A stretch of 33,225 nucleotides of DNA from contig CANETC010000014.1 in the NCBI GenBank assembly GCA_947441055.1, positions 1 to 33,225 on the forward strand. Reading direction: 5' to 3'. The position numbers and the translations under genes are program-made. The DNA is from Cytophagaceae bacterium. Its GTDB lineage: Bacteria > Bacteroidota > Bacteroidia > Cytophagales > Flexibacteraceae. Every line of letters starts with the position of its first letter. The first letter of the stretch is position 1. The notes under the pieces are model-generated. The model saw nothing but the letters and a program-made list of their open reading frames with translations. It did not search any database and had not been told where the DNA came from. This document shows, in pieces, positions 14,282-22,679 of the stretch.

Positions 14282-17200
14282 TTATTTCTTAACCAAACTC
14301 ACCTGCTGCTTATTACCATCTTGGAGTAAGTGCACGATGTACAAACCTTTGCTGAGGTACTCAAGGTTTAGTTCGATTGTGTTTGCACCTTCAGTTGCCA
14401 AGCCTTCTGTGCTGTACACAATCTGACCAAGCGCATTGACGATTTTCAAGTCATACGGAGATGCATTTTGTGAACTGAAGCTGAAGGTAGCCGACTCGCT
14501 TGCTGGATTTGGATACAATTCCAAAATTCCGGCAAGTTCAAGTTCATCGTATGTGTTAATGTCGTCTACAATTTCAACAGCATCTCGGGTGTTGCTTGAG
14601 GTACATTGGTTGATCGCAACCACACCATCCACATCAAAGCCATCAGCTGAAGAACCAAACTTGGTCTTGTCAGATTCATCCGTAATGCGAAGTTGGTGCA
14701 GATATGGCAATGTACCCATTTCAAGTTTGCCATCCAGACACAACTGGCCAAGGTCTGTCCAAGTCGTGCCATCAATTGAACCTTCAAAGCGGGCTTTCTC
14801 TGGATAGGAATTACAGCTTGGATTGCCATAGCTGGTTTCTACCACCTGCAGATCAAGACCAGATGGGTTATTCTCAACTGCATATTTGAAACGAAGCGTG
14901 ATGCTTCCTCCAAATCCAAGGGATACAAAGTTCACAACATCCGTGCCCTGAGGTACACCCAAAGCCTTGTTTTTATCTGTACGGTTTACTAAAATGTTTG
15001 CACCACCGCGGCACTTGCCCGGCAGGTAGGATTTTACTTCCGATGCACCGCCAGCAATAGGATCCACAAAAGGATTGGTTTCAAAACCGTTCAAGGCTTC
15101 TACCGCATCCACATCGTATCCGTCTGGTATGCCGCTGCTTTGGTAAACCGCTGTTTTGGAACTCACATCAACAATGCGCACATATTGCGCCCAAGTAAGT
15201 GAACCCAGATCTACAGTACCGTCCTGACAAATCTCGCCCAGGTACACAAAGCGGCATCCGTCCTGAGAAGCAAACACACGGGCTTTTTCCGGATAGGCAG
15301 TACAGCTCAGGTTGCCGAAGGTAGTTTCATACACACGGATGTCGTTGCCGGAACCGTTGCGGATTGCCTTACCGAATTTCAGGGTGATGTCGCCACCAAA
15401 TCCTAAGGACACAAAATTCTCGGTATTGTTATTCTGTGGAGCACAAAGTACCTTACTACTCTGGCTGCGGCCTAAAAGAACAGCCGTTCCGTTAATGGCT
15501 TTCTGCTGGCGGAAACTCACCACCTGTTCGGCATAGCGACCATCTCCGCAGTTAGGCGCTGTATTGACTGTAATGGTAACCGATTGGCAATTTGTTGTGT
15601 TGCAAGTTCCTTCAGCACGAACATAGTAAGTTGTGGTAAGGTTTGGCGTTACATTGATAGAAGGGCCATTTCCGATTAAAGTTCCACCGCACGAACTAGT
15701 GTACCATTTCCAAACAGCACTTGTTCCAAGGTTTCCACCTTGAATGCTTAAGGTTACAGGAGTACCACCATTTGTTTGAGTCGCTGAAGCCTGAATACCC
15801 GTTGGAGCCTGACTAGAAAGCTTGATTGTCAACTTAAGTTCTTCGGTGTAACAGCCATTGGCGATTGAATAAGTACCGGAATTGGTATAAGTCTGGCCAT
15901 TGACACTCCAGGTGTAGGAATCGCAGGCCGAGGCGGTGGTGGTATTGCTAGAACTTGGAGAGATGGTGAGATTAAGAATCTCGGTATGACAGCCGTTTAC
16001 AAAATTGTAGCTTCCACTTTCGGTGTAGCTCTGACCATTCACGCTCCAAGTGTAGGAATCGCAGGCCGAGGCGGTGGTGGTATTGCTAGAACTTGGTGTA
16101 ATTGTGAGATTAAGAATCTCGATATGACAACCGTTTACAAAATTGTAGCTTCCACTTTCGGTGTAGCTCTGGCCATTCACGCTCCAGGTGTAGGAGTCGC
16201 AGGCCGAGGCGGCAGTGGTATTGCTAGAACTTGGTGTAATTGTGAGATTAAGAATCTCGGTATGACAGCCGTTTACAAAATTGTAGCTTCCACTTTCGGT
16301 GTAGCTCTGACCATTCACGCTCCAGGTGTAGGAGTCGCAGGCCGAGGCGGTAGTAGAATTGGATGTACTTGGAGTGATGGTGAGATTAAGCGTTGCAACG
16401 GAATCGCAACCGGCGGCATTGCTGCCGGTCCAGGTATAGGTTCCGCTTTGGGTATAGGTTTGACCGTTCCAGGTGAAGGCATCACAGGAATTTCTGGTCT
16501 CACTGCTTGTACTTGGCTGCTTTACTGTAATGGCTTTTTCTGCCGTGCAGGTCTGTGTACCGTTGGTGATGGTGCAACTATAGGTTGTATTTGCAGTTGG
16601 GCTTGCATTGATGGAAGCAGTGGTTTCACCTGTAGACCAGAGATAACTTACTGTAGTTGGTGCGTACAATTGCTGAACTTCCGAAGCCGAAAGGGTTCGG
16701 TTCCACATGCCGATTTCATCAAGCACGCCGTTAATCGGATACCAATAAGTCAAACAGGCTCCTGCCGAATTGTTCTGAACACCGATATTTAAATCCTGCC
16801 CATTTGCATTGCCGTAATTAATATTTCCATTAGTTACATTTTTTAGCACGCCATTTACATAAATACTGATGGTATTATTGTCAACAGAATAAACCACATG
16901 CCGATAGTTTTGATAAACTGTTGTCAATCCACTTGCACTTCCTCCAATTCCCCCGAAATATGGATTTACACCAAAACCAGAAACTGTTTCAGATTCTGAA
17001 AAATAAATGCCATAACGGTCTCCACTTTTTGCTAAAACAGTTCCTGAAATCCCTGAAATGGCATTCCCCGAACAATTCATAGGCGTTTGAACCTGATTAC
17101 CATCAATTTTTACCCAATAGGCAACGCTCATTTTATCCGAAAACTGAAGACTTGCCGAATTCGGAACTCTTATCCTATCGGGATTTCCGGAACCTCCCAC

Positions 17201-18943
17201 GCTGTTAATGCCATTAAGTTTCAAACCCTGGCCTTGCACACCCTGTACGAAAGTGGGTGAACCAAAAGCCTGACCATGATTGCCATTACCACTCTCATCA
17301 TTAGCATTGCCATTAAACGGATAATAAGCAACCAGTCCCTGCTGAAGGTTCAAGGGTAATCCAGAATTATTTCCTCCGCCAGATACACCTGAGGCCGATG
17401 CCGTAAGCGTCACCGCCTCGCCGGCACAGATTGTATTCTTGCTGGCCGTTACACCGCAAGTGAGCGGAACCGGATTTACCGCAAGCGTAAGTGATACAAC
17501 CGAATCACAGCCGGCGGCGTTCTGCAAGGTAGCCGTGTAGGTACCTGCCTGCGTAAGCGTCTGGCCATTGAAGTTATAAGTCTGGCCTTCGGTGATGGAA
17601 GCGCTTACAGCTTTTGTGCTGGGCTGATTGATGGTAAGATTTACCGTAACTACGGAATCGCAGCCGGCGGAATTCGTGCCAGTCCAAGTGTAAGTACCGC
17701 TCTGGGTATAGGTCTGGCCATTGAAAAGGTAAGAAAGGCAGGCAGACTGATTGAGGGAAATGCTCGATGGCTGACCTGAGGATTTGCGGTAAATTACCAT
17801 GCTGGAAGCATTAGAACCACTTACGTACTGTATGTTGTTGGCATCGGAAAACATGGTGCCAAGATTATAGGAAGCGGCATCAAGAAAAGAAGCTGGCTCA
17901 GCGGTAAAACCGCCATTTCCGTTACTCAACATGGCTCTCACGGAAGTCTGTCCAGAGGTGGAAAATAATATGAGGTCTTGTTTGCCATCCTTGTTCAGAT
18001 CGAAAGCCTGACCTGCAGCGAAACCAGCCGGAATGCTGATGTCGGTAAAGGTAAAATTGGAACTTCCGTTCCAGCGGCCGAGTTTTACTGTTGCCGGACT
18101 TACACCATTAAGTGACATAATAACATCTTCAGTGCTGTTGATGAGGGGATCTGCCTGGATGGGAAATCCACCTGCAGCCAGGGGAGCGGTACTGAAGTTC
18201 ACAATTACTGGCTGGAAAGTACCATTGCCATTTCCGCGGTAATAATACATGCCGCGTAGTCCGTCTGCCCAGCCATCCTTGAAGGTAACCAGAAAATCGG
18301 CTTTCCCATCGCCATTAAAATCGCGGGTATGGGTTCCATAAAGATCTCTCGGCCAAAGGTTATCAGAGGCTACAGAAAAATTACGGTTACCATCGTTACG
18401 GTAGGTCCTTCCGGGACTGTTGGTACTGGGCGAAAAGGGCATGCTGGTGGAAATAATATCCAAAAGGCCATCTCCGTTGAAATCAATGTCCTGACTCTGC
18501 ATGCAATAGGGCCGAACAGGCAGGGGCAGATTAGTGCTCAGCCCGGTATTAAAAAAAGCGTTGTTCTGTCCGGTATTCCAGAAAATCCGAATCTGATTGT
18601 TAAGACAGGTTTGCCCGGTAATGGAATTGGATAAAATATCTGCCCAGCCATCGTTATCAAAATCCTTTACTGCAATCACATTACCGAAAAGCGGCAGCTG
18701 AAGGGAGCCAGCATCAGTAAAACCGCTGCCATTATTGAGATAAAAACGGGCCACAGACGAATTATCCTGTGTGATAAGGTCGGTTTTTCCGTCACGGTTA
18801 ATGTCGGAAAACTGCCGGAAGTTCTCGCCATTGGTGCGGCTGAGAACCTGGTATTGGGTAAAATTTCCTCCGCAGTTTTGTGCCATTGAAGGCAGGGCTG
18901 CAAGCGAGAAAAAAATCGGAATTAGAGAAAATAGTTTTTTCAT
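14282..18943 (-). CDS. Giant secreted surface protein: FG-GAP propeller, LamG, 46-residue repeats, T9SS tail
   Basis: The ATG at 18943 begins a signal peptide (MKKLFSLIPIF, cut near SMAQ); the in-frame start at 19006 only adds non-signal residues. The 1553-residue product has several regions. Residues 20-400 carry FG-GAP/VCBS repeats with Ca-binding loops such as DINRDGKTD, DFDNDGWAD, DFNGDGKAD and DLNKDGKQD. Cys-containing GQTYTQSGTYTW modules come next. A LamG/concanavalin-like domain spans about 530-760. Four 46-residue SACDSYTWSVNGQ repeats occupy 857-1040, followed by an Ig-like segment. Two homologous modules of about 150 residues, sharing NFVSLGFGG and YPEKAR, lie at about 1130-1290 and 1300-1460. 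A type A T9SS sorting domain follows (LYPNPASES to the end). It is probably an adhesin or carbohydrate-binding surface protein; no catalytic motif was seen. Direct repeats of the ccmE 3' end bracket the gene. Confidence 0.85.
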   Translation of the reverse strand: MKKLFSLIPIFFSLAALPSMAQNCGGNFTQYQVLSRTNGENFRQFSDINRDGKTDLITQDNSSVARFYLNNGSGFTDAGSLQLPLFGNVIAVKDFDNDGWADILSNSITGQTCLNNQIRIFWNTGQNNAFFNTGLSTNLPLPVRPYCMQSQDIDFNGDGLLDIISTSMPFSPSTNSPGRTYRNDGNRNFSVASDNLWPRDLYGTHTRDFNGDGKADFLVTFKDGWADGLRGMYYYRGNGNGTFQPVIVNFSTAPLAAGGFPIQADPLINSTEDVIMSLNGVSPATVKLGRWNGSSNFTFTDISIPAGFAAGQAFDLNKDGKQDLILFSTSGQTSVRAMLSNGNGGFTAEPASFLDAASYNLGTMFSDANNIQYVSGSNASSMVIYRKSSGQPSSISLNQSACLSYLFNGQTYTQSGTYTWTGTNSAGCDSVVTVNLTINQPSTKAVSASITEGQTYNFNGQTLTQAGTYTATLQNAAGCDSVVSLTLAVNPVPLTCGVTASKNTICAGEAVTLTASASGVSGGGNNSGLPLNLQQGLVAYYPFNGNANDESGNGNHGQAFGSPTFVQGVQGQGLKLNGINSVGGSGNPDRIRVPNSASLQFSDKMSVAYWVKIDGNQVQTPMNCSGNAISGISGTVLAKSGDRYGIYFSESETVSGFGVNPYFGGIGGSASGLTTVYQNYRHVVYSVDNNTISIYVNGVLKNVTNGNINYGNANGQDLNIGVQNNSAGACLTYWYPINGVLDEIGMWNRTLSASEVQQLYAPTTVSYLWSTGETTASINASPTANTTYSCTITNGTQTCTAEKAITVKQPSTSSETRNSCDAFTWNGQTYTQSGTYTWTGSNAAGCDSVATLNLTITPSTSNSTTASACDSYTWSVNGQSYTESGSYNFVNGCHTEILNLTITPSSSNTTAASACDSYTWSVNGQSYTESGSYNFVNGCHIEILNLTITPSSSNTTTASACDSYTWSVNGQSYTESGSYNFVNGCHTEILNLTISPSSSNTTTASACDSYTWSVNGQTYTNSGTYSIANGCYTEELKLTIKLSSQAPTGIQASATQTNGGTPVTLSIQGGNLGTSAVWKWYTSSCGGTLIGNGPSINVTPNLTTTYYVRAEGTCNTTNCQSVTITVNTAPNCGDGRYAEQVVSFRQQKAINGTAVLLGRSQSSKVLCAPQNNNTENFVSLGFGGDITLKFGKAIRNGSGNDIRVYETTFGNLSCTAYPEKARVFASQDGCRFVYLGEICQDGTVDLGSLTWAQYVRIVDVSSKTAVYQSSGIPDGYDVDAVEALNGFETNPFVDPIAGGASEVKSYLPGKCRGGANILVNRTDKNKALGVPQGTDVVNFVSLGFGGSITLRFKYAVENNPSGLDLQVVETSYGNPSCNSYPEKARFEGSIDGTTWTDLGQLCLDGKLEMGTLPYLHQLRITDESDKTKFGSSADGFDVDGVVAINQCTSSNTRDAVEIVDDINTYDELELAGILELYPNPASESATFSFSSQNASPYDLKIVNALGQIVYSTEGLATEGANTIELNLEYLSKGLYIVHLLQDGNKQQVSLVKK
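15824..16375 (-). repeat. Four tandem 138-bp repeats within the surface-protein gene
   Basis: The unit encodes 46 residues (SPSSSNTTTASACDSYTWSV, then the NGQSYTESGSYNF and NGCHTEILNLTI parts). The anchor gcaggccgaggcgg recurs at 15923, 16061, 16199 and 16337, exactly 138 bases apart. Three copies (15962-16375) are almost identical, while the last (15824-15961) has diverged. Each unit carries two Cys, which fits a disulfide-stapled beta-sandwich. Confidence 0.93.
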
Positions 18944-19534
18944 TTGTTTTGATTTCTGCACGATTCCGGCTGCAGAGATAAGTTGAACCTGCGTGGAATC
19001 CTGCAAACATCAGAAACCTGAATTGAACTGATCAATGAAGTCCTTCCGTAATATCTGCCGGAATGAATATAGCAACCAGAACAGTCTAGATTAAATTTGT
19101 TACAACAGACGCGAGTTTTTGGAATTAAATAAGGTTTTTTGACTTTACAACCACTAGTTTTCACTTAATGGAGTACAAATCAATTTCAGAAAAATTAATA
19201 ATCCAAAATTGGCCATAAAAAATTTATATAAAGACATAAAGACTTACAGGTAAACATTTATACCATCCGTAATAAAAATTATCGAATTAATGGCTTACAA
19301 AAATAACAACTGAACGAAAACAGATGATACCAAAGAAAAAAAATAATTGAATTTAACTCAGAAATAAATGTTGATCAATCACAAATTGACCCCAGCGCAT
19401 TCATTCTGAATAGCTAAAAGAAAAACGGAGTGTGAATTTACCCCAAGAACTCAAAACCGCAGTGCGGTGTCAAATATGAAAGTGTGGCAGAAACTACCTC
19501 TTGCCAACCTAGAAATCCTGATAAAAGAAAAAGC
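18944..19534. other. 591-base AT-rich gap between the surface-protein gene and ccmE
   Basis: No convincing coding frame was seen on either strand. Possible minus-strand promoter matches are TATCTCTG near 18980 with TTTG 23 bases upstream, and TATTTTTG at 19298-19305; both are weak. The right end holds a short hairpin and the second copy of the 62-base direct repeat. Base composition is markedly A/T-rich between about 19080 and 19380. Confidence 0.6.
19456..19468 (-). terminator. Weak candidate terminator after the ccm operon
   Basis: On the minus strand ACCGC-ACT-GCGGT is a 5-base stem followed by TTT, 66 bases past the ccmE stop. The stem is short and the T-run brief, so the call is tentative. 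Confidence 0.35.
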
Positions 19535-19586
19535 CTACGCCCCGCCGCCTTTTACTTCGCCTTCATTGTACTTGGACGGGCATTTC
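19525..19586 (-). repeat. ccmE 3' end (direct repeat, copy 2, in the functional gene)
   Basis: These 62 bases include the last 17 codons of ccmE, its TAG stop and 10 bases beyond. They recur at 13980-14041 in the same orientation. The distance between copies is 5545 bases, and the interval holds only the giant surface-protein gene with its terminator. Confidence 0.9.
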
Positions 19587-19960
19587 ATCAGGATTTTATC
19601 GGCCTCAAAATGGCCATCCTTCATCGCACCCACAACCACAATTTTTTCAGAGCGCTCAAAATCTGCAGGTCTGGGTTTGAAATATAAGACTTCTACCAAC
19701 TCCTTTTTTTCATCCAAAAGCATAAACCGAAAAAGATTGGGATCCTTTTCCGGCTGATAAAACATGCCTTCAATTTTACCACTGGCATCCTTAGGAAGAC
19801 TTCCTACCACATGGACTTTGTCATCATCGCCGTCCTGTGCCATTTCTTTGGCTTCAGCAAAGCAAACATAAGAACTCGCATCCCCGGAGGTGGAGATAAT
19901 TACCCCGATTCCAACCGCAATTACCAGCAGAGCGGCAAGATGAAATGGTTTGATTTTCAT
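19535..19960 (-). CDS. ccmE: Cytochrome c maturation heme chaperone CcmE, Cys-type
   Basis: The 141-residue protein has one N-terminal membrane anchor (about 8-23) and a periplasmic OB-fold domain (VHVVGSLPKD, MLLDEKKELVEVLYFKPRPADF, KIVVVGAM). In the E. coli family type, heme binds covalently to His in HxxxY. Here the equivalent motif is CPSKY, so Cys127 replaces His while Tyr131 is kept. CXXXY CcmE forms are known from Desulfovibrio and archaea. It receives heme through CcmC/CcmD and passes it to the synthetase. It overlaps ccmD by four bases (ATGA). Its 3' end is duplicated at 13980-14041. Confidence 0.92.
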   Translation of the reverse strand: MKIKPFHLAALLVIAVGIGVIISTSGDASSYVCFAEAKEMAQDGDDDKVHVVGSLPKDASGKIEGMFYQPEKDPNLFRFMLLDEKKELVEVLYFKPRPADFERSEKIVVVGAMKDGHFEADKILMKCPSKYNEGEVKGGGA

Positions 19961-20187
19961 TTGATTACCTGATTTTCTTTCTCCAGCTTGGAAAGGCGTT
20001 TTTCTACCACAAACAGAAATGCAATCAGTCCTGCAAGCACCATCAATACACAGGCGAGCACGACATAAATTTTCCCATTGCTGCGCATGGTATCGGCCAT
20101 TTCAGGATTGGAATCCTGGGCAAAAACAGCGAATGGAAGCATGTAAACCAGAAGGGCAAAGGCCCTGAAAAAGCTTCTTGAAATCAT
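19957..20187 (-). CDS. ccmD: CcmD-like small membrane protein (alternative CcmD family)
   Basis: The 76 residues comprise a signal-like hydrophobic N-terminus ending VFAQ, a short periplasmic part, one membrane helix (about 40-62, YVVLACVLMVLAGLIAFLFV) and a charged coil (EKRLSKLEKENQ). It overlaps ccmE and ccmC by four bases each. Position and topology fit the Bacteroidota CcmD counterpart, which holds CcmC and CcmE together during heme transfer. There is little sequence similarity to proteobacterial CcmD, so the call rests on order and topology. Confidence 0.75.
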   Translation of the reverse strand: MISRSFFRAFALLVYMLPFAVFAQDSNPEMADTMRSNGKIYVVLACVLMVLAGLIAFLFVVEKRLSKLEKENQVIK

Positions 20188-20849
20188 AAGGCTGAGAACT
20201 TTTTATGTAATCTTGAGATGCGCACAATCAGGTTGCCAAACCAGAAACCCATGAGGGTCCAGCCAATGACTGCAGGATAAAAAACCATCCGCATCTGATT
20301 GTCCATATCATATTTCCCAAAGGCCGGGTTGCCGCCATTTCCGGGATGCAAAGAATCCGTGAATCGAGGCAAGACCCATATCAATGGAATAAAAATAGCA
20401 AAAGCAAAAATGCTGTACACGGCAGAAACCTTGGCCCTTTCTTTTTCGGAATTCAAGGATCCACGCAAAACCAGGTAGCCAAAATAGATTAGCAATCCGA
20501 TGGCAGAAGCGGTTTGCTTCGGGTCATTGCTCCATGGCGCGCCCCAAGTGTAATTGGCCCAGAGCATGCCGGTTACAAGACCAAGCGCACCAAACAAAAT
20601 TCCTACCTGAACATAGGCATGGGAAAGCATGTCGTATTCGAGGCGCGAATGGCGCAGATATTGGATTGAATTCCACACAGAAGCACCAAGGAGGAATATC
20701 ATTCCAAACCACATTGGCACATGGAAATATGTATTTCGAATGGATTCATTCACAATGTGAAGACGCGGAATAGGACCCAGAAAACCGAGTACAACCGCAT
20801 AAATCAGCAAGAGGATCGAAATCCATTTCCACGAGGAGATTTTCGGCAT
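20184..20849 (-). CDS. ccmC: Heme-handling membrane protein CcmC
   Basis: The 221-residue protein has six hydrophobic segments. His43 in NTYFHVPMWFG and His168 in SLHPG match the two heme-ligating histidines. The Trp-rich WWD segment between them reads WGAPWSNDPKQT (102-113), a reduced form of the proteobacterial motif. CcmC loads heme onto CcmE at the outer face of the inner membrane. ccmD follows with a four-base overlap and ccmB precedes by 35 bases, so the four genes form one operon. The same WWD superfamily includes CcsA and CcmF, but the length and neighbours fit CcmC. Confidence 0.92.
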   Translation of the reverse strand: MPKISSWKWISILLLIYAVVLGFLGPIPRLHIVNESIRNTYFHVPMWFGMIFLLGASVWNSIQYLRHSRLEYDMLSHAYVQVGILFGALGLVTGMLWANYTWGAPWSNDPKQTASAIGLLIYFGYLVLRGSLNSEKERAKVSAVYSIFAFAIFIPLIWVLPRFTDSLHPGNGGNPAFGKYDMDNQMRMVFYPAVIGWTLMGFWFGNLIVRISRLHKKFSAL

Positions 20850-20884
20850 TGTTTATGTGATAAGGGAATATTTCACGGGTTCCC

Positions 20885-21577
20885 TTAGGAGCGCCAAAGG
20901 TAAGGAAAGAGAATGAAGCTAAGCGAAACCATTATGAGGTCGAGCGAACAAAGTGTGGCAATATTTTTCCAGGCCATGTCCCAGCCCAAGGCATCGAGTG
21001 AGGTAACCGAAAGCCTTACAACCAGCATGAGGGTTGGAATCAACAATGGAAATCCCAGCACCGGAAGCAAAGATGAATTCCTGCGGGCGCGGGCAGCGAC
21101 TGCCGACACCAGCGTAAGTGCCGAAGAAATACCCAGGCAGGCCAGAAAAATCACGGTTAAAAACATGGCATTGTCTTGTACCGGGCTTCCAAAAAAAAGG
21201 CCGAGAAAACCCCAGACAACCAAGGCTGTTAAAAAAAGCATCACAAAATGATAAATCAGCTTGCCCATCACCAAAACCTCGGGCCGGACCTGAAAATACC
21301 AGTACCAATATTCGCGGTCCATTTCCCGCTGAAATCCACGACTTGCCACCTGAAAACTTGAAAAAAGCAGCACCAGCCAAAAAATAGCATTCCAAACGAG
21401 GGGATTTACCCGGGCCTTTCCGGCAAAACTTATCTGGTAAACAGTGAAACAAGCCGATACCACAAAAAGCAGCAGAGATGCTGTCAGCACCCGCTGCCTG
21501 AACTCCAGTTTCAGGTCTTTTCGAATCAGAACAGAAAGTTGATTAAAAAACAATGGCTTGAAAATATCGGCCTGCAA
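20885..21577 (-). CDS. ccmB: CcmB, membrane subunit of the heme-maturation ABC transporter
   Basis: The 230 residues form six membrane segments after a cytoplasmic lead-in (LIRKDLKLEFRQR, which matches the CcmB N-terminal pattern KEL.LE.R). CcmB pairs with the ATPase CcmA to release holo-CcmE from CcmC. No ccmA gene lies in this window: the next gene upstream is divergent. No ATG is available in frame near the conserved start, so I use the TTG at 21577; a TTG eight codons further in is an alternative. It is the first gene of the ccmBCDE operon. The intergenic stretch 21578-21647 shows no clear promoter box. Confidence 0.88.
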   Translation of the reverse strand: MQADIFKPLFFNQLSVLIRKDLKLEFRQRVLTASLLLFVVSACFTVYQISFAGKARVNPLVWNAIFWLVLLFSSFQVASRGFQREMDREYWYWYFQVRPEVLVMGKLIYHFVMLFLTALVVWGFLGLFFGSPVQDNAMFLTVIFLACLGISSALTLVSAVAARARRNSSLLPVLGFPLLIPTLMLVVRLSVTSLDALGWDMAWKNIATLCSLDLIMVSLSFILFPYLWRS

Positions 21578-21647
21578 GATTGGGAAAATTAGGCAGAAAG
21601 TTGATTAATGGCATCGGAGGAATGAGACACCGAGGCCATTTTGCAGT

Positions 21648-22601
21648 ATGGTGAGGATATTCTATAGAGAAGGGATGGAGCTAAAAAAGGAAACATCCCT
21701 GGAAGAAATCGGGATCCGAAAAGATATGATTTGGGTCGATTTACAGAATGCCATTGAAAGTGAAAAGACCTGGATAGAAAAGAAATTCGGCCTTCAGATG
21801 CAGGACCAAAAAGAAGTTTCTGAAATTGAAAGTTCAAGTCGCTACCTGGAAAAAAACGGTGCCATAATTGCCAATTCCAATTTTCTTAAACTCAACTTAC
21901 AAAAAGATGATGAAGGTTATCCTGTTGCCTTCCAGTTGAAAAACAACATTCTCTTTTCCTTTCGTATAGGCAATTCCGAAACTTTTGCTGAAACCGTGAG
22001 AAAGATGAAAGTGTCAGAAAAAACATTTCTTTCTGGTGCGGATATTCTTCTCTGGCTGTTTGAAACCCAAATTGACTACAAGGCGGATTTACTTGAAAGC
22101 ATTTCCCGAAACATCACAGAAGTATATCAAAATCTAATGTCGGAACGATCAATTGATACCGATGGTATTTTGAAAATCATCAGGTTACAGGAAGAAACTT
22201 TGACTCTATCCTATGGAATTTCTGATAAAAAAAAGGTACTCGCCTCCATTTTAAACTCGCATCTTTTCCCCGAAGACCGGAAACAACGACTTGAAATTTT
22301 GCTTCAAGACATTTCCTCTCTTCTGGATTTTATCCCCATGGAAATGGAGCGAATGGGCAACCTCCAGCAAACGCAAAGAAACCTGAGTTTGCAGGAGCAG
22401 AAAAAGCTCATTCACGTTTCCATGGTTTATGCTTCCGGGATTTTGCTTGCAATTCTGATTGCCAATATTTTTAGCATGAATTTGAATAGCATCCCCATTC
22501 CGTGGCTGTCTTCTTCATTTGGCTTCTGGCTTTGCGTTGGCCTGATTTCTCTGGGCAGCATCGGCATAGCGCTTCACCTTCGAAACAAGAAATGGACCTA
22601 A
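21648..22601 (+). CDS. CorA-like divalent-cation transporter family protein with variant SMN motif
   Basis: The 317-residue protein follows the CorA layout. There is a soluble N-terminal alpha/beta domain starting IWVDLQNAIESEKTWIEKKF, then long helices (about 120-245) rich in Leu, Glu and Lys. Two C-terminal membrane helices (about 258-276 and 288-307) are joined by the periplasmic loop NLNSIPIPW. The signature GMN at the end of the first helix is replaced by SMN (276-278). GMN forms the selectivity ring for hydrated Mg2+ in CorA, so this protein may have altered selectivity or no transport. The C-terminus is basic, as in CorA. It opens a plus-strand run of five genes. Confidence 0.75.
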   Translation: MVRIFYREGMELKKETSLEEIGIRKDMIWVDLQNAIESEKTWIEKKFGLQMQDQKEVSEIESSSRYLEKNGAIIANSNFLKLNLQKDDEGYPVAFQLKNNILFSFRIGNSETFAETVRKMKVSEKTFLSGADILLWLFETQIDYKADLLESISRNITEVYQNLMSERSIDTDGILKIIRLQEETLTLSYGISDKKKVLASILNSHLFPEDRKQRLEILLQDISSLLDFIPMEMERMGNLQQTQRNLSLQEQKKLIHVSMVYASGILLAILIANIFSMNLNSIPIPWLSSSFGFWLCVGLISLGSIGIALHLRNKKWT

Positions 22602-22679
22602 AAACTAAAAATTGAGGTGCTTACATTTTTTTACTCCCTAATTTTAACATTTATTCAAGCACCCAATAATATCAGACAA

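Noticed and set aside
15986-16792. Long plus-strand frame (268 codons) with Gly/Ala-rich repeats
   Set aside because: It is the antisense of the tandem repeats in the surface-protein gene. Its periodicity is simply that of the 138-base unit, and it has no recognisable family or upstream signal.
19092-19099. TAAATTTG on the plus strand, a perfect -7 box match
   Set aside because: No plus-strand gene follows before 21648, so it is more likely a chance match in AT-rich spacer.
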